From NCBI GenBank assembly GCA_017614345.1, contig JAGACB010000100.1, positions 1-40,040 of the forward strand: a stretch of DNA of 40,040 bases, in the 5' to 3' direction. This stretch comes from Lachnospiraceae bacterium. GTDB taxonomy: Bacteria; Bacillota; Clostridia; Lachnospirales; Lachnospiraceae. The notes under the pieces are model-generated. The model saw nothing but the letters and a program-made list of their open reading frames with translations, was not told the origin of the DNA and did not search any database. Of the stretch, positions 16,451 to 24,019 are shown one piece after another. Each line of letters begins with the position of its first letter. Positions within the stretch are counted from its first letter, which is position 1. Both the position numbers and the translations under genes were made by a program.

Positions 16451-16985
16451 TTTCCATCTCCTCTGAGGCTTTCTGATTCTGCTCTTTTTCTTTCATCTGA
16501 CTGATGATGCGCTCCTTCACCTTAGCCGGTGTAAGGTCCAGCGCCACGGCAAATTCCCCGTAAAGGTTGGTCTCTGCCATGTTAAAATATTTCATGTCCT
16601 TGGCCGTCACTTTCTTGCCGGCAGCAAGGCGCATCTGCTTTCTTCGATAGAGTGTCTTGATCATGGAAAGGAGACGTTCACAATCGCAGGAGCGGATCAC
16701 TTCCTTGTAATCCTCCTCGCGTTTCTTCTCCTCCCGGACCCAGATCTCGGGCAGCTCTCCCATCCGGTCGATGAGATCCATCACTTCCTGCTTCTCGAGA
16801 ACCCTGCGCATCACGATCCTGTCCTGGTCCACCGGTGTAACGATCTCACACCCTTTTTCATAGACCGGGCACAACGTGTAATACTTCTTTTCGGCGGACA
16901 TCTCGGGAAGCTTTGAAGCGCCTATTTTTTCGACCCTGCAAACCCCATCCGTTCCGTAGATCACAAATTCACCAATATCGTACAT
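16437..16985 (-). CDS. CarD/CdnL-type transcription regulator
   Basis: A 182-residue protein. The N-terminal CarD/TRCF RNA polymerase-interacting domain (residues about 1-60: MYDIGEFVIYGTDGVCRVEKI ... YYTLCPVY) is followed by a helical C-terminal domain. CarD-type proteins bind the RNA polymerase beta subunit and modulate open-complex stability at promoters. An AGGAGCG-type site lies before the ATG. The gene overlaps the ArsR-type repressor downstream. Its own upstream region carries three tandem 23-bp repeats. Confidence 0.85.
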   Translation of the reverse strand: MYDIGEFVIYGTDGVCRVEKIGASKLPEMSAEKKYYTLCPVYEKGCEIVTPVDQDRIVMRRVLEKQEVMDLIDRMGELPEIWVREEKKREEDYKEVIRSCDCERLLSMIKTLYRRKQMRLAAGKKVTAKDMKYFNMAETNLYGEFAVALDLTPAKVKERIISQMKEKEQNQKASEEMENVRS

Positions 16986-17017
16986 ACCAAAAAACGCTCC
17001 TTTCTCTCAAAATCTCC

Positions 17018-17086
17018 GACTGAGTATTTTGTATCACTCTGACTGTGTGTTTTGTATCACACCGACTGCGTATTTTTCATTGTAAC
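17018..17086. repeat. Three tandem imperfect 23-bp repeats upstream of carD
   Basis: Units at 17018-17040, 17041-17063 and 17064-17086 each begin GACTG. The first two share TTTTGTATCAC and each contains a short inverted repeat whose arms differ but stay complementary: GAGT/ACTC in unit 1, GTGT/ACAC in unit 2. The third is more diverged. They lie in the carD promoter or leader region. Confidence 0.7.
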
Positions 17087-17197
17087 ACACAATCCGTGAA
17101 AAATGCTCCACCCAAAATCGGATTTTTGAAAGTTTGTGACTTTTTGATACAGAAAGGAGTGTTTCTTTGGTGATTTCTTCCTATATAAAAGAGGAAT

Positions 17198-17224
17198 CGT
17201 TTGTCGCACAAAGTGCGCCAAACG
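17198..17224 (-). terminator. Hairpin after the Nudix gene
   Basis: CGTTTG and CGCAC (17198-17209) pair with GTGCG and CAAACG (17213-17224) around one mismatch and an AAA loop. On the minus strand ATTCCTCTTTTAT follows. A second hairpin, ATCGGC/GCCGAT, lies between it and the stop codon near 17248-17270. Confidence 0.5.
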
Positions 17225-17285
17225 GATTGCGCTGATAATCTGTCGATGATCGGCGATCCTTGCCGATGTTTCACCAAAACAGCTG

Positions 17286-17855
17286 TTACTCGATCCCGGG
17301 TCTGCTCCACAGATAGCAGAACCCCTGGGTTCTTCCGGCAAAGTGCGCCGACTTAAGAAGCTCCGCCACCTCATGGCGGGTATACCAGCCCTGGCGTATC
17401 TCCTCAAACTCGGAGGCACTCTCCTCGAACTCTCCCGTAGCCGTCCCGATAAGGAAAATGTTTTTCTCATTGGAGAAACCCACGGCAGAATAGCTTTCAG
17501 CCAGAACATCGTCCACGGAGATCAGTGTCAGGCCGGTCTCCTCCTTCAGCTCCCGCTTGGCAGCCGTGAGGAAATCCTCTCCGGGATCAATGAGTCCTGC
17601 AGGGAAGTTATAGACCCAGTCTGCTACACTTAAACGGTACTCGCAGTTTAAAAGGATCCGGTCTCCGGTGCGGTCAAAGATGGCCATGACCACCGCATCC
17701 ACACCCTTGCCGTTTAAATCCTCCTCGGAAGCAAGGTCCTTCTTGCGGCTGATCATTTCATAAACCTTGGTATGACCTTCCCTGGTCTCATAGGTCACAT
17801 CATAGCGGGCAATGAATTTTCCCTGATGCACCTTTTCGATCTTCTTGAATTTCAT
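17286..17855 (-). CDS. Nudix hydrolase, ADP-ribose pyrophosphatase-like
   Basis: A 189-residue protein with a complete Nudix box: G87, E93, R101-E102, E105-E106, G108 (GLIDPGEDFLTAAK ... RELKEETGL), the Mg-dependent diphosphate-hydrolase site. Length and the NFPAGLIDPGE context resemble ADP-ribose or other nucleotide-sugar pyrophosphatases; the substrate is not fixed by sequence. It lies alone between a GH43 glycosidase and carD, with its own downstream hairpin. Confidence 0.85.
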   Translation of the reverse strand: MKFKKIEKVHQGKFIARYDVTYETREGHTKVYEMISRKKDLASEEDLNGKGVDAVVMAIFDRTGDRILLNCEYRLSVADWVYNFPAGLIDPGEDFLTAAKRELKEETGLTLISVDDVLAESYSAVGFSNEKNIFLIGTATGEFEESASEFEEIRQGWYTRHEVAELLKSAHFAGRTQGFCYLWSRPGIE

Positions 17856-17915
17856 GACTTAAAACCCCTGTTTCTTTTTTCTCTCATCATGAACGGACCC
17901 GGAATGATCCGGATC

Positions 17916-17931
17916 CGTTTCACGTGAAAAG
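17916..17931. promoter_or_regulatory. parS-like (Spo0J/ParB) binding site
   Basis: CGTTTCACGTGAAAAG matches the Bacillus parS consensus TGTTTCACGTGAAACA at 13 of 16 positions, with the full 12-bp core palindrome TTTCACGTGAAA. It lies in the intergenic gap before the Nudix gene. Confidence 0.5.
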
Positions 17932-17979
17932 CTGTATTGATTTCTGAGTTATTACCTGATCTGCAGGCGTCCTTCCGTT

Positions 17980-18900
17980 TCAGATCCCCTTCACGCCGCT
18001 GCACTTCTCAACGGTATCAATGGAGCCGTCCTCGTTGTAGGTGAACTCTGCAACACAGACACTGCGGTGGAACAGGCTTCCGCCGGGCAGCTCATCCGTG
18101 TGGTAGAACAGATAGGAATGACCCTTGAAATCGCAGATGCCGGGATGGTTGGTAAAGCAGGGACCTTCCTCCATCAGGATGCCGCCGTACTTCCAGGGAC
18201 CTGTGGGTCCCTCAGAGGTGGAGTAAGCAAAATGCTCGTTGCGGCCCTTACCCTCGCCGAATGCGGCGTAGACCATGTAATACAGACCGTTTCTCTTGTA
18301 GAACCAGGGGCCTTCTCCGTAGGTGGTACCGGTCATGTGACCGCCCTTGGCAAATGCCTCCTCCGTCATGGGGATCTTTCCTACACCCACGGTTTCATCA
18401 TAGGAGATCATGTCCTCATTTAAAAGAACGTAGCGAAGCTCCGGATTTCCGAAGTACAGATAAGCCTGACCGTCATCGTCAATGAACACGGTGGGATCGA
18501 TATCGTTCCAGTCGCCCTCATCTACCAGGGGATGTCCCAGATCCTTGAAGGGACCTGTGGGGCTGTCGGATACGCCTACGGCGATGGCCATCCCGCCGCC
18601 TGTTTTGTGAACCGGGCAGTACAGATAGTACTTGCCGTTTCTGGCAATGCACTGGGGTGCCCAGGCACGATCATCTGCCCACTCGATATCATCTAAGGAG
18701 AAGATCTTTCCGTGATCGGTCCAGTGAACCATGTCCTTGGTGGAGAAGCATCTCCAGTCTCTCATGGTATAAAAGTTGCCCACCAGTTCGTCCTCATCGT
18801 GGGTGGTGTAAAGATACAGGGTATCACCCTCCACCATGGGGGCCGGATCCGCAGTGTACAGATAGTCCACGATGGGGTTCTTGCTCATTTCTTCGCTCAT
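17980..18900 (-). CDS. Glycoside hydrolase family 43 enzyme
   Basis: A 306-residue protein forming a single five-bladed propeller domain. The three acidic positions of GH43 are visible: general base Asp18 in TADPAPMV, the pKa-modulating Asp in NDIDPTVFIDDDG near residue 134, and the acid Glu in YGEGPWFYKRNG near 195. GH43 enzymes act mostly as arabinofuranosidases or xylosidases on plant hemicellulose. No signal peptide is seen, so it probably works inside the cell on imported oligosaccharides. AAGGAG precedes the ATG. It lies 36 bp behind the HD-GYP gene. Confidence 0.9.
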   Translation of the reverse strand: MSEEMSKNPIVDYLYTADPAPMVEGDTLYLYTTHDEDELVGNFYTMRDWRCFSTKDMVHWTDHGKIFSLDDIEWADDRAWAPQCIARNGKYYLYCPVHKTGGGMAIAVGVSDSPTGPFKDLGHPLVDEGDWNDIDPTVFIDDDGQAYLYFGNPELRYVLLNEDMISYDETVGVGKIPMTEEAFAKGGHMTGTTYGEGPWFYKRNGLYYMVYAAFGEGKGRNEHFAYSTSEGPTGPWKYGGILMEEGPCFTNHPGICDFKGHSYLFYHTDELPGGSLFHRSVCVAEFTYNEDGSIDTVEKCSGVKGI

Positions 18901-18936
18901 TGTTGTTACTCCTTTTTACATAAGTATATTGTGATA

Positions 18937-21900
18937 TTACTTTTCACCTTCTGATGGTGCCTCCGCAGGCTTCGTTTCCGGTTCCGCTGCCTTGGCTTCT
19001 GCCTCCGCAGGCTTCGTTTCCGATTCTGCTGCCTTGGCTTCTGCCTCCGCAGGCTTCGTTTCCGATTCCGCTGCCTTGGCTTCTGCCTCCGCCTGCTTCT
19101 GCTGCTTGCGGTGGATGTTGTCGATGTCCTCGGTGGAGCCGCCGCCGTGATCATCCGGCGCACGGAACTCGCCCTGGTCTACTAAGCGCAGGAAGGCGTC
19201 AACCACGTCCTCTGTCAGCTGGGTGCCCCGGACTTCCTTGATGATGCTCACCACCTTTTCGAAGTTCATACGCTTGCGGTAAGGACGGGTGGAATACATG
19301 GCATCAAAGCAGTCGGCCACGGCAATGATCTGTGCCGCTCTGGGGATCTTATCGCCCTTTAAGCCCTCGGGATAACCCTTGCCGTCGGGACGTTCGTGAT
19401 GACTTCCGGCACCGGAAGCCAGCTCCGGCATGATACTGATCTCCTTCAGAACGTTATAGCCCTTTTCGGCATGAGACTTGATGGTGGCGAATTCTTCATC
19501 CGTCAGTTTTCCGGGTTTATTCAAAACCTCCTTGGGGATACCGACCTTTCCGATATCATGAAGAAGGGCGATATTCTTAAACTTCTCCACCTCATCTTCA
19601 CTATAGCCCAGCTCCTTGGCAAGCATGGCGGTATAATGAGCCACACGGAAGGAATGACCGTTTGTATAGTTATCCTTCATATCGATAACCTTCGCAAAGG
19701 CTTCCACGATCTCATTGATCAGTTCCTTCTGCTCATTGGCCTTCTTTTCCAGAACGGCGGTCCGGTGATCGGTCACCAGCTGAGCCAGCACAACAGCCAC
19801 TTCTGCAACAGCCAGGATCACCAGAATCCGGAAAAATGTCATCTCGGAGGGTGCTTCTTTTTTGATGATGGTGACGGAAGATTCCGTGCTGGTATTCCCT
19901 CTCGGGTCAAAGACCTTCATCTGGAACTGATATTCCCCGCCCTTCAGGTTCGTGTAGGTAATGGGGGTCATCTCACTTCTCAGGCACGTCTCCCAGTCCT
20001 CTTCAAAGTCCCCCAGGTGCCGGCTCACCACCGGATTCACCAGGGAATAATTGAGCACGTAGCTGTAGATGGTCAGCTTTCTGACCCCGGACCCGATCAC
20101 AAAATTCCCGTTTTCATCCGGGTAAACGATCTCGCCGTCCGCCTCGATCCACGGAATAGCGGTCTTGAAATGGTCCACCGTTTCCGTGACCTCTTCAATA
20201 TTGATCCGCTCCACACCGGTGGAACAGCAGACATAAAGATCGCCGTTCGATGTCAGATCACTGTAGGAGTTGGAGGAGGGTGTCCGGTGCATTCCGTTGT
20301 CAATGCCGTAATGAAGATAGTCAAACACGTCGTTCTTAACCAGATCATCCACCCGGACCACATAGATACCGTCACTGCTTAAGACCCACATTTCCCCGTT
20401 GTTATTTTCATAAAGGTCAAAGTTGTTCAAATAGGGAAAATGTTCGATGGTGGTCACATTCATATCCTGATCCATAAAGGCCAGGGAATTGCTGGCAACG
20501 ATCCAGATCAGATCCCGGGTAACACCCTTACGGAATCTCATGACTACGTCGGACTTCAGGCCTTCATCGGTTCCGAAATGAGTCACCTTGTCTCCGTTAA
20601 TGGCGTACATTCCGCCGCCGTCCGTTCCTATGAGGATGGTGCCGTTATCCATTTCCGCTGCGGTCAGGATCTCGGTATTCTCCAGGCCGTCCTTTGCGGA
20701 ATAAACCCGTTCCACCTTATGATCACGGACCACAGCCAGACCGCCGGTTCCGCAGACTAAGAGACTTCCGTCCTTCCGCTCGATCACGGTACGGACACGA
20801 TCCGAAGGAAGTCCGTCCTCCTCACCGATCCGGATGGCTGTACCGTCCTTGTATCCGATGAGGCCGGTCTTTCCGTAGGTGGAGAACCATACCTCTCCCT
20901 TGCTGTCCTGAATGACCGAACGGGTTCTGGCATCCTTTAAGATCTCCAGAAGATCCCTCTGCTCAGCCACGGACTCCTCCGAGGAAATGACCTTCTTTAA
21001 AGGAAACTCCTCTACTCTTTCTCCGTCCTTTAAAAGCAGAAGACCGTTCTGGGTTCCCACAAAAAGACCGTCGTCGGTATAACAGGTACCGTAAACCACC
21101 CGGTCCTCCAGTTCGTAGGTTTCGGAAACGTCCATGAACTGGTTGGGCACCAGCTTCATAACGCCTAACTTACTGGAGCAGAACCACAGGTTGTGGAGAT
21201 AATCACCGATCATATCCTGAACGGAATCGTTCATGGGAAGTTTCGTCAGGGGATAGAGCTCCCCATTCTGAATATAGCCGATACCCTCATCAGATGCGAT
21301 CCAGAGCACATCATCCATCAGCGTCATGTAATTGACATAAGCCAAAGGATCGATCTTGTATTCCTCTCTCACCTGGAAGGTTTTATTTGCCAGTCTTCCG
21401 TAACGGATCACAGAACCGGTATCGCCGACATACATGTAGCCCGGATGAGCCGGATCCGGCAACAGCGCATGTGCACCGTTAAAACCAAGGGCCTTGGAAT
21501 CATAATAATCCGTGATCTCACCGTTTTTGATCAGTAAAATGCTTCCTTCCCGGGTCAGACCTATGACAGATCCATCCGTAAAGGAATGCAGCTGCATGAC
21601 GTTGTCATCCGTCAGATGCTCCGACTCGATGGCATGGGACTCCTCTAAGGAAGGATCCACCACAACCACACCCTGAGCGGTTCCTAAATAGATATTTCCC
21701 CCGGAATCCTCCGTAATGGTATGCACGTACAGCGAGGAAAGCCCCTGCTCCCTGCCGAAGAAACGGAACTCCCCGTTCTCCAAGACCGCAGCACCCACGT
21801 CGTTTGATCCGATCCAGAGGCGCCCCTTGGAATCCACGAACAGCTCCACCACGCCGGAGATACCGGTCTGGTAGCTCATTCTCTCAAAGGTATTGCCGTC

Positions 21901-22203
21901 ATACCGGATCAGACCGCTGTAGCTTCCGATCCAGATGAATCCGTCGTCCGTCTGGACTATGGCATTGGCCTCCGAGGTCGGAAGTCCGGAGGTGTTGGTA
22001 TATACCACCGCCGAATAGCCGTCCGACTGACCGATCAGGTTTCTCACCTCATCTGTACTCTCCTCAGCTGCCTGAACTGAAGACGCTCCGAAATCCTTCC
22101 CGGAAAATGTTCCTCCGAAAAGCGGAAGTGCCGCCGTCAGAACCGCTGCAGCACTCAGACAAAGCGCAACACGGACCTTTCGGCCCAATTTTCCATTCAT
22201 CAT
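18937..22203 (-). CDS. Beta-propeller sensor / HD-GYP cyclic-di-GMP phosphodiesterase
   Basis: A 1088-residue protein. The ATG at 22203 has GGGAGG 8 nt upstream. A signal-like hydrophobic segment lies at about residues 8-30. Then come many Reg_prop-type repeats (e.g. DDGFIWIGSYSGLIRYDG, DSKGRLWIGS) forming external propellers to about 680, a Y_Y_Y-type domain, and one membrane helix near 805-825. A cytoplasmic HD-GYP domain (about 850-1020) follows with LLHDIGKVGIP and HHERPDGKGYP intact, so c-di-GMP hydrolysis is likely. The tail has three 14-residue Ala/Glu/Lys/Pro repeats. The same sensor layout usually feeds a histidine kinase; here it feeds a phosphodiesterase. Confidence 0.85.
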   Translation of the reverse strand: MMNGKLGRKVRVALCLSAAAVLTAALPLFGGTFSGKDFGASSVQAAEESTDEVRNLIGQSDGYSAVVYTNTSGLPTSEANAIVQTDDGFIWIGSYSGLIRYDGNTFERMSYQTGISGVVELFVDSKGRLWIGSNDVGAAVLENGEFRFFGREQGLSSLYVHTITEDSGGNIYLGTAQGVVVVDPSLEESHAIESEHLTDDNVMQLHSFTDGSVIGLTREGSILLIKNGEITDYYDSKALGFNGAHALLPDPAHPGYMYVGDTGSVIRYGRLANKTFQVREEYKIDPLAYVNYMTLMDDVLWIASDEGIGYIQNGELYPLTKLPMNDSVQDMIGDYLHNLWFCSSKLGVMKLVPNQFMDVSETYELEDRVVYGTCYTDDGLFVGTQNGLLLLKDGERVEEFPLKKVISSEESVAEQRDLLEILKDARTRSVIQDSKGEVWFSTYGKTGLIGYKDGTAIRIGEEDGLPSDRVRTVIERKDGSLLVCGTGGLAVVRDHKVERVYSAKDGLENTEILTAAEMDNGTILIGTDGGGMYAINGDKVTHFGTDEGLKSDVVMRFRKGVTRDLIWIVASNSLAFMDQDMNVTTIEHFPYLNNFDLYENNNGEMWVLSSDGIYVVRVDDLVKNDVFDYLHYGIDNGMHRTPSSNSYSDLTSNGDLYVCCSTGVERINIEEVTETVDHFKTAIPWIEADGEIVYPDENGNFVIGSGVRKLTIYSYVLNYSLVNPVVSRHLGDFEEDWETCLRSEMTPITYTNLKGGEYQFQMKVFDPRGNTSTESSVTIIKKEAPSEMTFFRILVILAVAEVAVVLAQLVTDHRTAVLEKKANEQKELINEIVEAFAKVIDMKDNYTNGHSFRVAHYTAMLAKELGYSEDEVEKFKNIALLHDIGKVGIPKEVLNKPGKLTDEEFATIKSHAEKGYNVLKEISIMPELASGAGSHHERPDGKGYPEGLKGDKIPRAAQIIAVADCFDAMYSTRPYRKRMNFEKVVSIIKEVRGTQLTEDVVDAFLRLVDQGEFRAPDDHGGGSTEDIDNIHRKQQKQAEAEAKAAESETKPAEAEAKAAESETKPAEAEAKAAEPETKPAEAPSEGEK
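18967..19092 (-). repeat. Three 42-bp tandem repeats coding the protein tail
   Basis: Three near-identical 42-bp units encode AEAEAKAAE(S/P)ETKP at the C-terminus of the HD-GYP protein. They are probably subject to copy-number change. Confidence 0.85.
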
Positions 22204-22317
22204 ACCCCATACCTCCCTATACAAGGAAAGCACAAACCCCGATCAGAGGATCACCTTCAAGATCCCCCGATCCGATACCTCCGGGCGGTCACATGCCCGA
22301 ATAAATCATTCATTGAC

Positions 22318-23307
22318 TCAGGTCACATCATTTGCCGTGTGTACCCCGTTCACGGCATCCATCAGGTTATCCAGAGTGGTCTCGGCAATGGCTGCCAGAG
22401 CCTCCATGGTGTAGAATCCCTGGTGAGACGTGATCATCACGTTCGGGAAGGCCAGAAGTCTTGCCGTTACGGAATGCATCATGATCTCATCCGAACGGTC
22501 CTCATAGACATTTCCGGTCTCCTCTTCGTAAACATCCAGGCCCACGCCCAGGAACTTGTTCAGGCGGATGCCCTCGATGAGCTCGGCGGTATCCACCAGA
22601 GCACCTCTGGAGGTATTGACCAGGATCACTCCGTCCTTCATCTTCTTGATGGTCTCCAGATTGATCAGATGATAGGTGGAATCCATCAAAGGACAATGCA
22701 GGGAAATAAGATCGCTTCTCTCAAGCAGTTCATCAAAGGAAACATACTCCACAAAATCCTTCAGGGAAGGATTCTCATATACATCGTAGGCAATGACCTT
22801 CATGCCGAAGCCCCGGCAGATCTGACACATCACTGCACCGATCTTTCCGGTTCCCACAATGCCGGCGGTCTTTCCGTGGAAGTTCACTCCGCGAAGGCCC
22901 TTTAAGGTGTAATCATTTTCCCGGACCTTGTTGTAGGCCTTGTAGAGACGGCGGTTTACTGCCAGTGCCAGCGCCATGGCCAGCTCAGCCACCGCTTCCG
23001 GAGAATAGGCCGGAACACGCTTTACCGTGATGCCGAGCTCCTTTGCCTTTTCAATATCCACGTTATTGAAGCCGGCGCATCTCATCAGTACAATATTCAC
23101 GCCGATGTCATGGAGGATCGTAAGGGTCTCCGCCCCAACATCCGCACTGACAAATGCACAGATCGCATCATATCCCTTTGCCAGCATGGCCGTTCTGGGC
23201 TCCAGTTCGTGATCGATGTAATCGATCGCCACATCCGGATACTGCTCTTCAAAGGGTTCAAAAGATTTCTTATCGTAATTCTTTGCTGCGTAGAATAAAA
23301 CTTTCAT
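22318..23307 (-). CDS. D-lactate dehydrogenase / D-2-hydroxyacid dehydrogenase
   Basis: A 329-residue protein of standard length. The Rossmann motif GIVGTGKIG is at about residues 149-157. Catalytic positions are present: Arg in NTSRGALVDT near 234, Glu in LDVYEEE near 262, and His in TSHQGFYT near 296. CAGFNNVD in the N-terminal part and the YEE/SHQ contexts are typical of fermentative D-lactate dehydrogenase, which reduces pyruvate with NADH. GGAGG lies 10 nt before the ATG. Confidence 0.9.
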   Translation of the reverse strand: MKVLFYAAKNYDKKSFEPFEEQYPDVAIDYIDHELEPRTAMLAKGYDAICAFVSADVGAETLTILHDIGVNIVLMRCAGFNNVDIEKAKELGITVKRVPAYSPEAVAELAMALALAVNRRLYKAYNKVRENDYTLKGLRGVNFHGKTAGIVGTGKIGAVMCQICRGFGMKVIAYDVYENPSLKDFVEYVSFDELLERSDLISLHCPLMDSTYHLINLETIKKMKDGVILVNTSRGALVDTAELIEGIRLNKFLGVGLDVYEEETGNVYEDRSDEIMMHSVTARLLAFPNVMITSHQGFYTMEALAAIAETTLDNLMDAVNGVHTANDVT

Positions 23308-23390
23308 AGACTCTGCACCTCCAGATCCGCCTCTTTATAAATTTTTTGACTCACTTCGTATACCAAACAGCAGTAAAAAGTTTATAGATT

Positions 23391-23419
23391 ATTATAACAT
23401 TTTCCTTTGGTTCCTGCAA
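23391..23419 (-). promoter_or_regulatory. Promoter of the D-lactate dehydrogenase gene
   Basis: On the minus strand TTGCAG (23419-23414), 17 bp, TATAAT (23396-23391) with an upstream TG (extended -10). It is divergent from the DUF1858 promoter. Confidence 0.7.
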
Positions 23420-23438
23420 TGTGTACCGCTTTTTTTAC

Positions 23439-23467
23439 TTGAAATCTTTCTTTGTTTGTAATATGAT
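23439..23467 (+). promoter_or_regulatory. Promoter of the DUF1858 gene
   Basis: TTGAAA (23439-23444), 17 bp, TATGAT (23462-23467), about 40 bp before the ATG at 23509. Confidence 0.65.
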
Positions 23468-23508
23468 AATGCTCATAGAAAAACGGGACACCGTTTGGAG
23501 GTAATATC

Positions 23509-23796
23509 ATGGAAGAGATCAAGATTTCCAAAGACATGCTTATCAGCGACCTTCTTCAGGTCGATAGTTCTATCATGTATTTTCTGATGCAGATCGGTAT
23601 GCACTGTGTCACCTGTCCCGCTGCTATGGGCGAGACCCTTGCGGAGGCATCCGTAGTTCACGGACTGGATCCGGACTCAGTAGAGGAATACCTCATCAAC
23701 ACCATCAAGGAAAAGCTTGAGGACGAGGAAGAAGAGCGGAAGGACCGCGAAGAAGAAGCAAAGAAAGCAGCCGCTGCAGAGAGTACTGAAGCCTGA
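23509..23796 (+). CDS. DUF1858 domain protein (hybrid-cluster-associated disulfide type)
   Basis: A 95-residue protein with a DUF1858 domain in residues about 3-65; the paired cysteines are Cys33 and Cys36 in MHCVTCPAAMGETL. The C-terminal third is a highly charged Glu/Arg/Lys/Ala helix. Small DUF1858 proteins are common in anaerobic Firmicutes and are thought to be redox or metal-linked; the precise role is unknown. GGAGG precedes the ATG. It is one of the few plus-strand genes here, divergent from the D-lactate dehydrogenase gene. Confidence 0.85.
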   Translation: MEEIKISKDMLISDLLQVDSSIMYFLMQIGMHCVTCPAAMGETLAEASVVHGLDPDSVEEYLINTIKEKLEDEEEERKDREEEAKKAAAAESTEA

Positions 23797-23820
23797 AGCC
23801 TTTCTTCAAAAAGCTTTGAC

Positions 23821-23924
23821 CCTTGTTCGAAGCAATATTTCCGCAGGATCAAAAACCTGGGGAGTGTATATCACTGCATACAACCGCCTTGTTCGAAGCA
23901 ATATTTCCGCAGGATCAAAAACCT
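23821..23924. CRISPR. Two-copy 38-bp direct repeat, CRISPR-like spacing
   Basis: Identical 38-bp copies lie at 23821-23858 and 23887-23924, 66 bp apart start to start. Read on the minus strand, the inner 36 bp begins GTTTTTGATCCTGCGG and leaves a 30-bp spacer, matching type II array dimensions (36 + 30). Only one spacer exists and no cas genes are in the window, so this may be an array relic or an unrelated duplication. Confidence 0.3.
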
Positions 23925-23939
23925 AAGAACAAGCATAAT

Positions 23940-23968
23940 TATCCCCCCGACGAACCCGCCGGGGGGAT
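23940..23968. terminator. Strong GC-rich terminator between convergent genes
   Basis: ATCCCCCCG pairs with CGGGGGGAT around a short loop, then ATTTCTGTTTT on the plus strand. It lies between the DUF1858 gene (ends 23796) and the minus-strand gene ending at 24020. Confidence 0.85.
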
Positions 23969-24019
23969 ATTTCTGTTTTACTTATTTTTCTGTGGTCATT
24001 TCGGGAACCCGGCCTTACT

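Noticed and set aside
17057..17509. Minus-strand open frame of 150 codons
   Set aside because: Its 5' half overlaps the Nudix gene in another frame and its remainder covers hairpins; the composition is Arg/Ser rich as expected of a shadow frame.
23717..23926. Plus-strand open frame across the 38-bp repeats
   Set aside because: It overlaps the 3' end of the DUF1858 gene in another frame and repeats simply because the DNA repeats; no start signals.
23933..23975. Part of a mobile element end formed by the C-run/G-run inverted repeat
   Set aside because: The stem plus T-rich tail between convergent genes is a standard terminator.
23821..23985. tracrRNA: the second repeat followed by a strong terminator on the plus strand
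   Set aside because: Both copies are identical and in the same orientation, whereas an anti-repeat is normally imperfect and paired to an inverted repeat; no nexus-like stem was seen.
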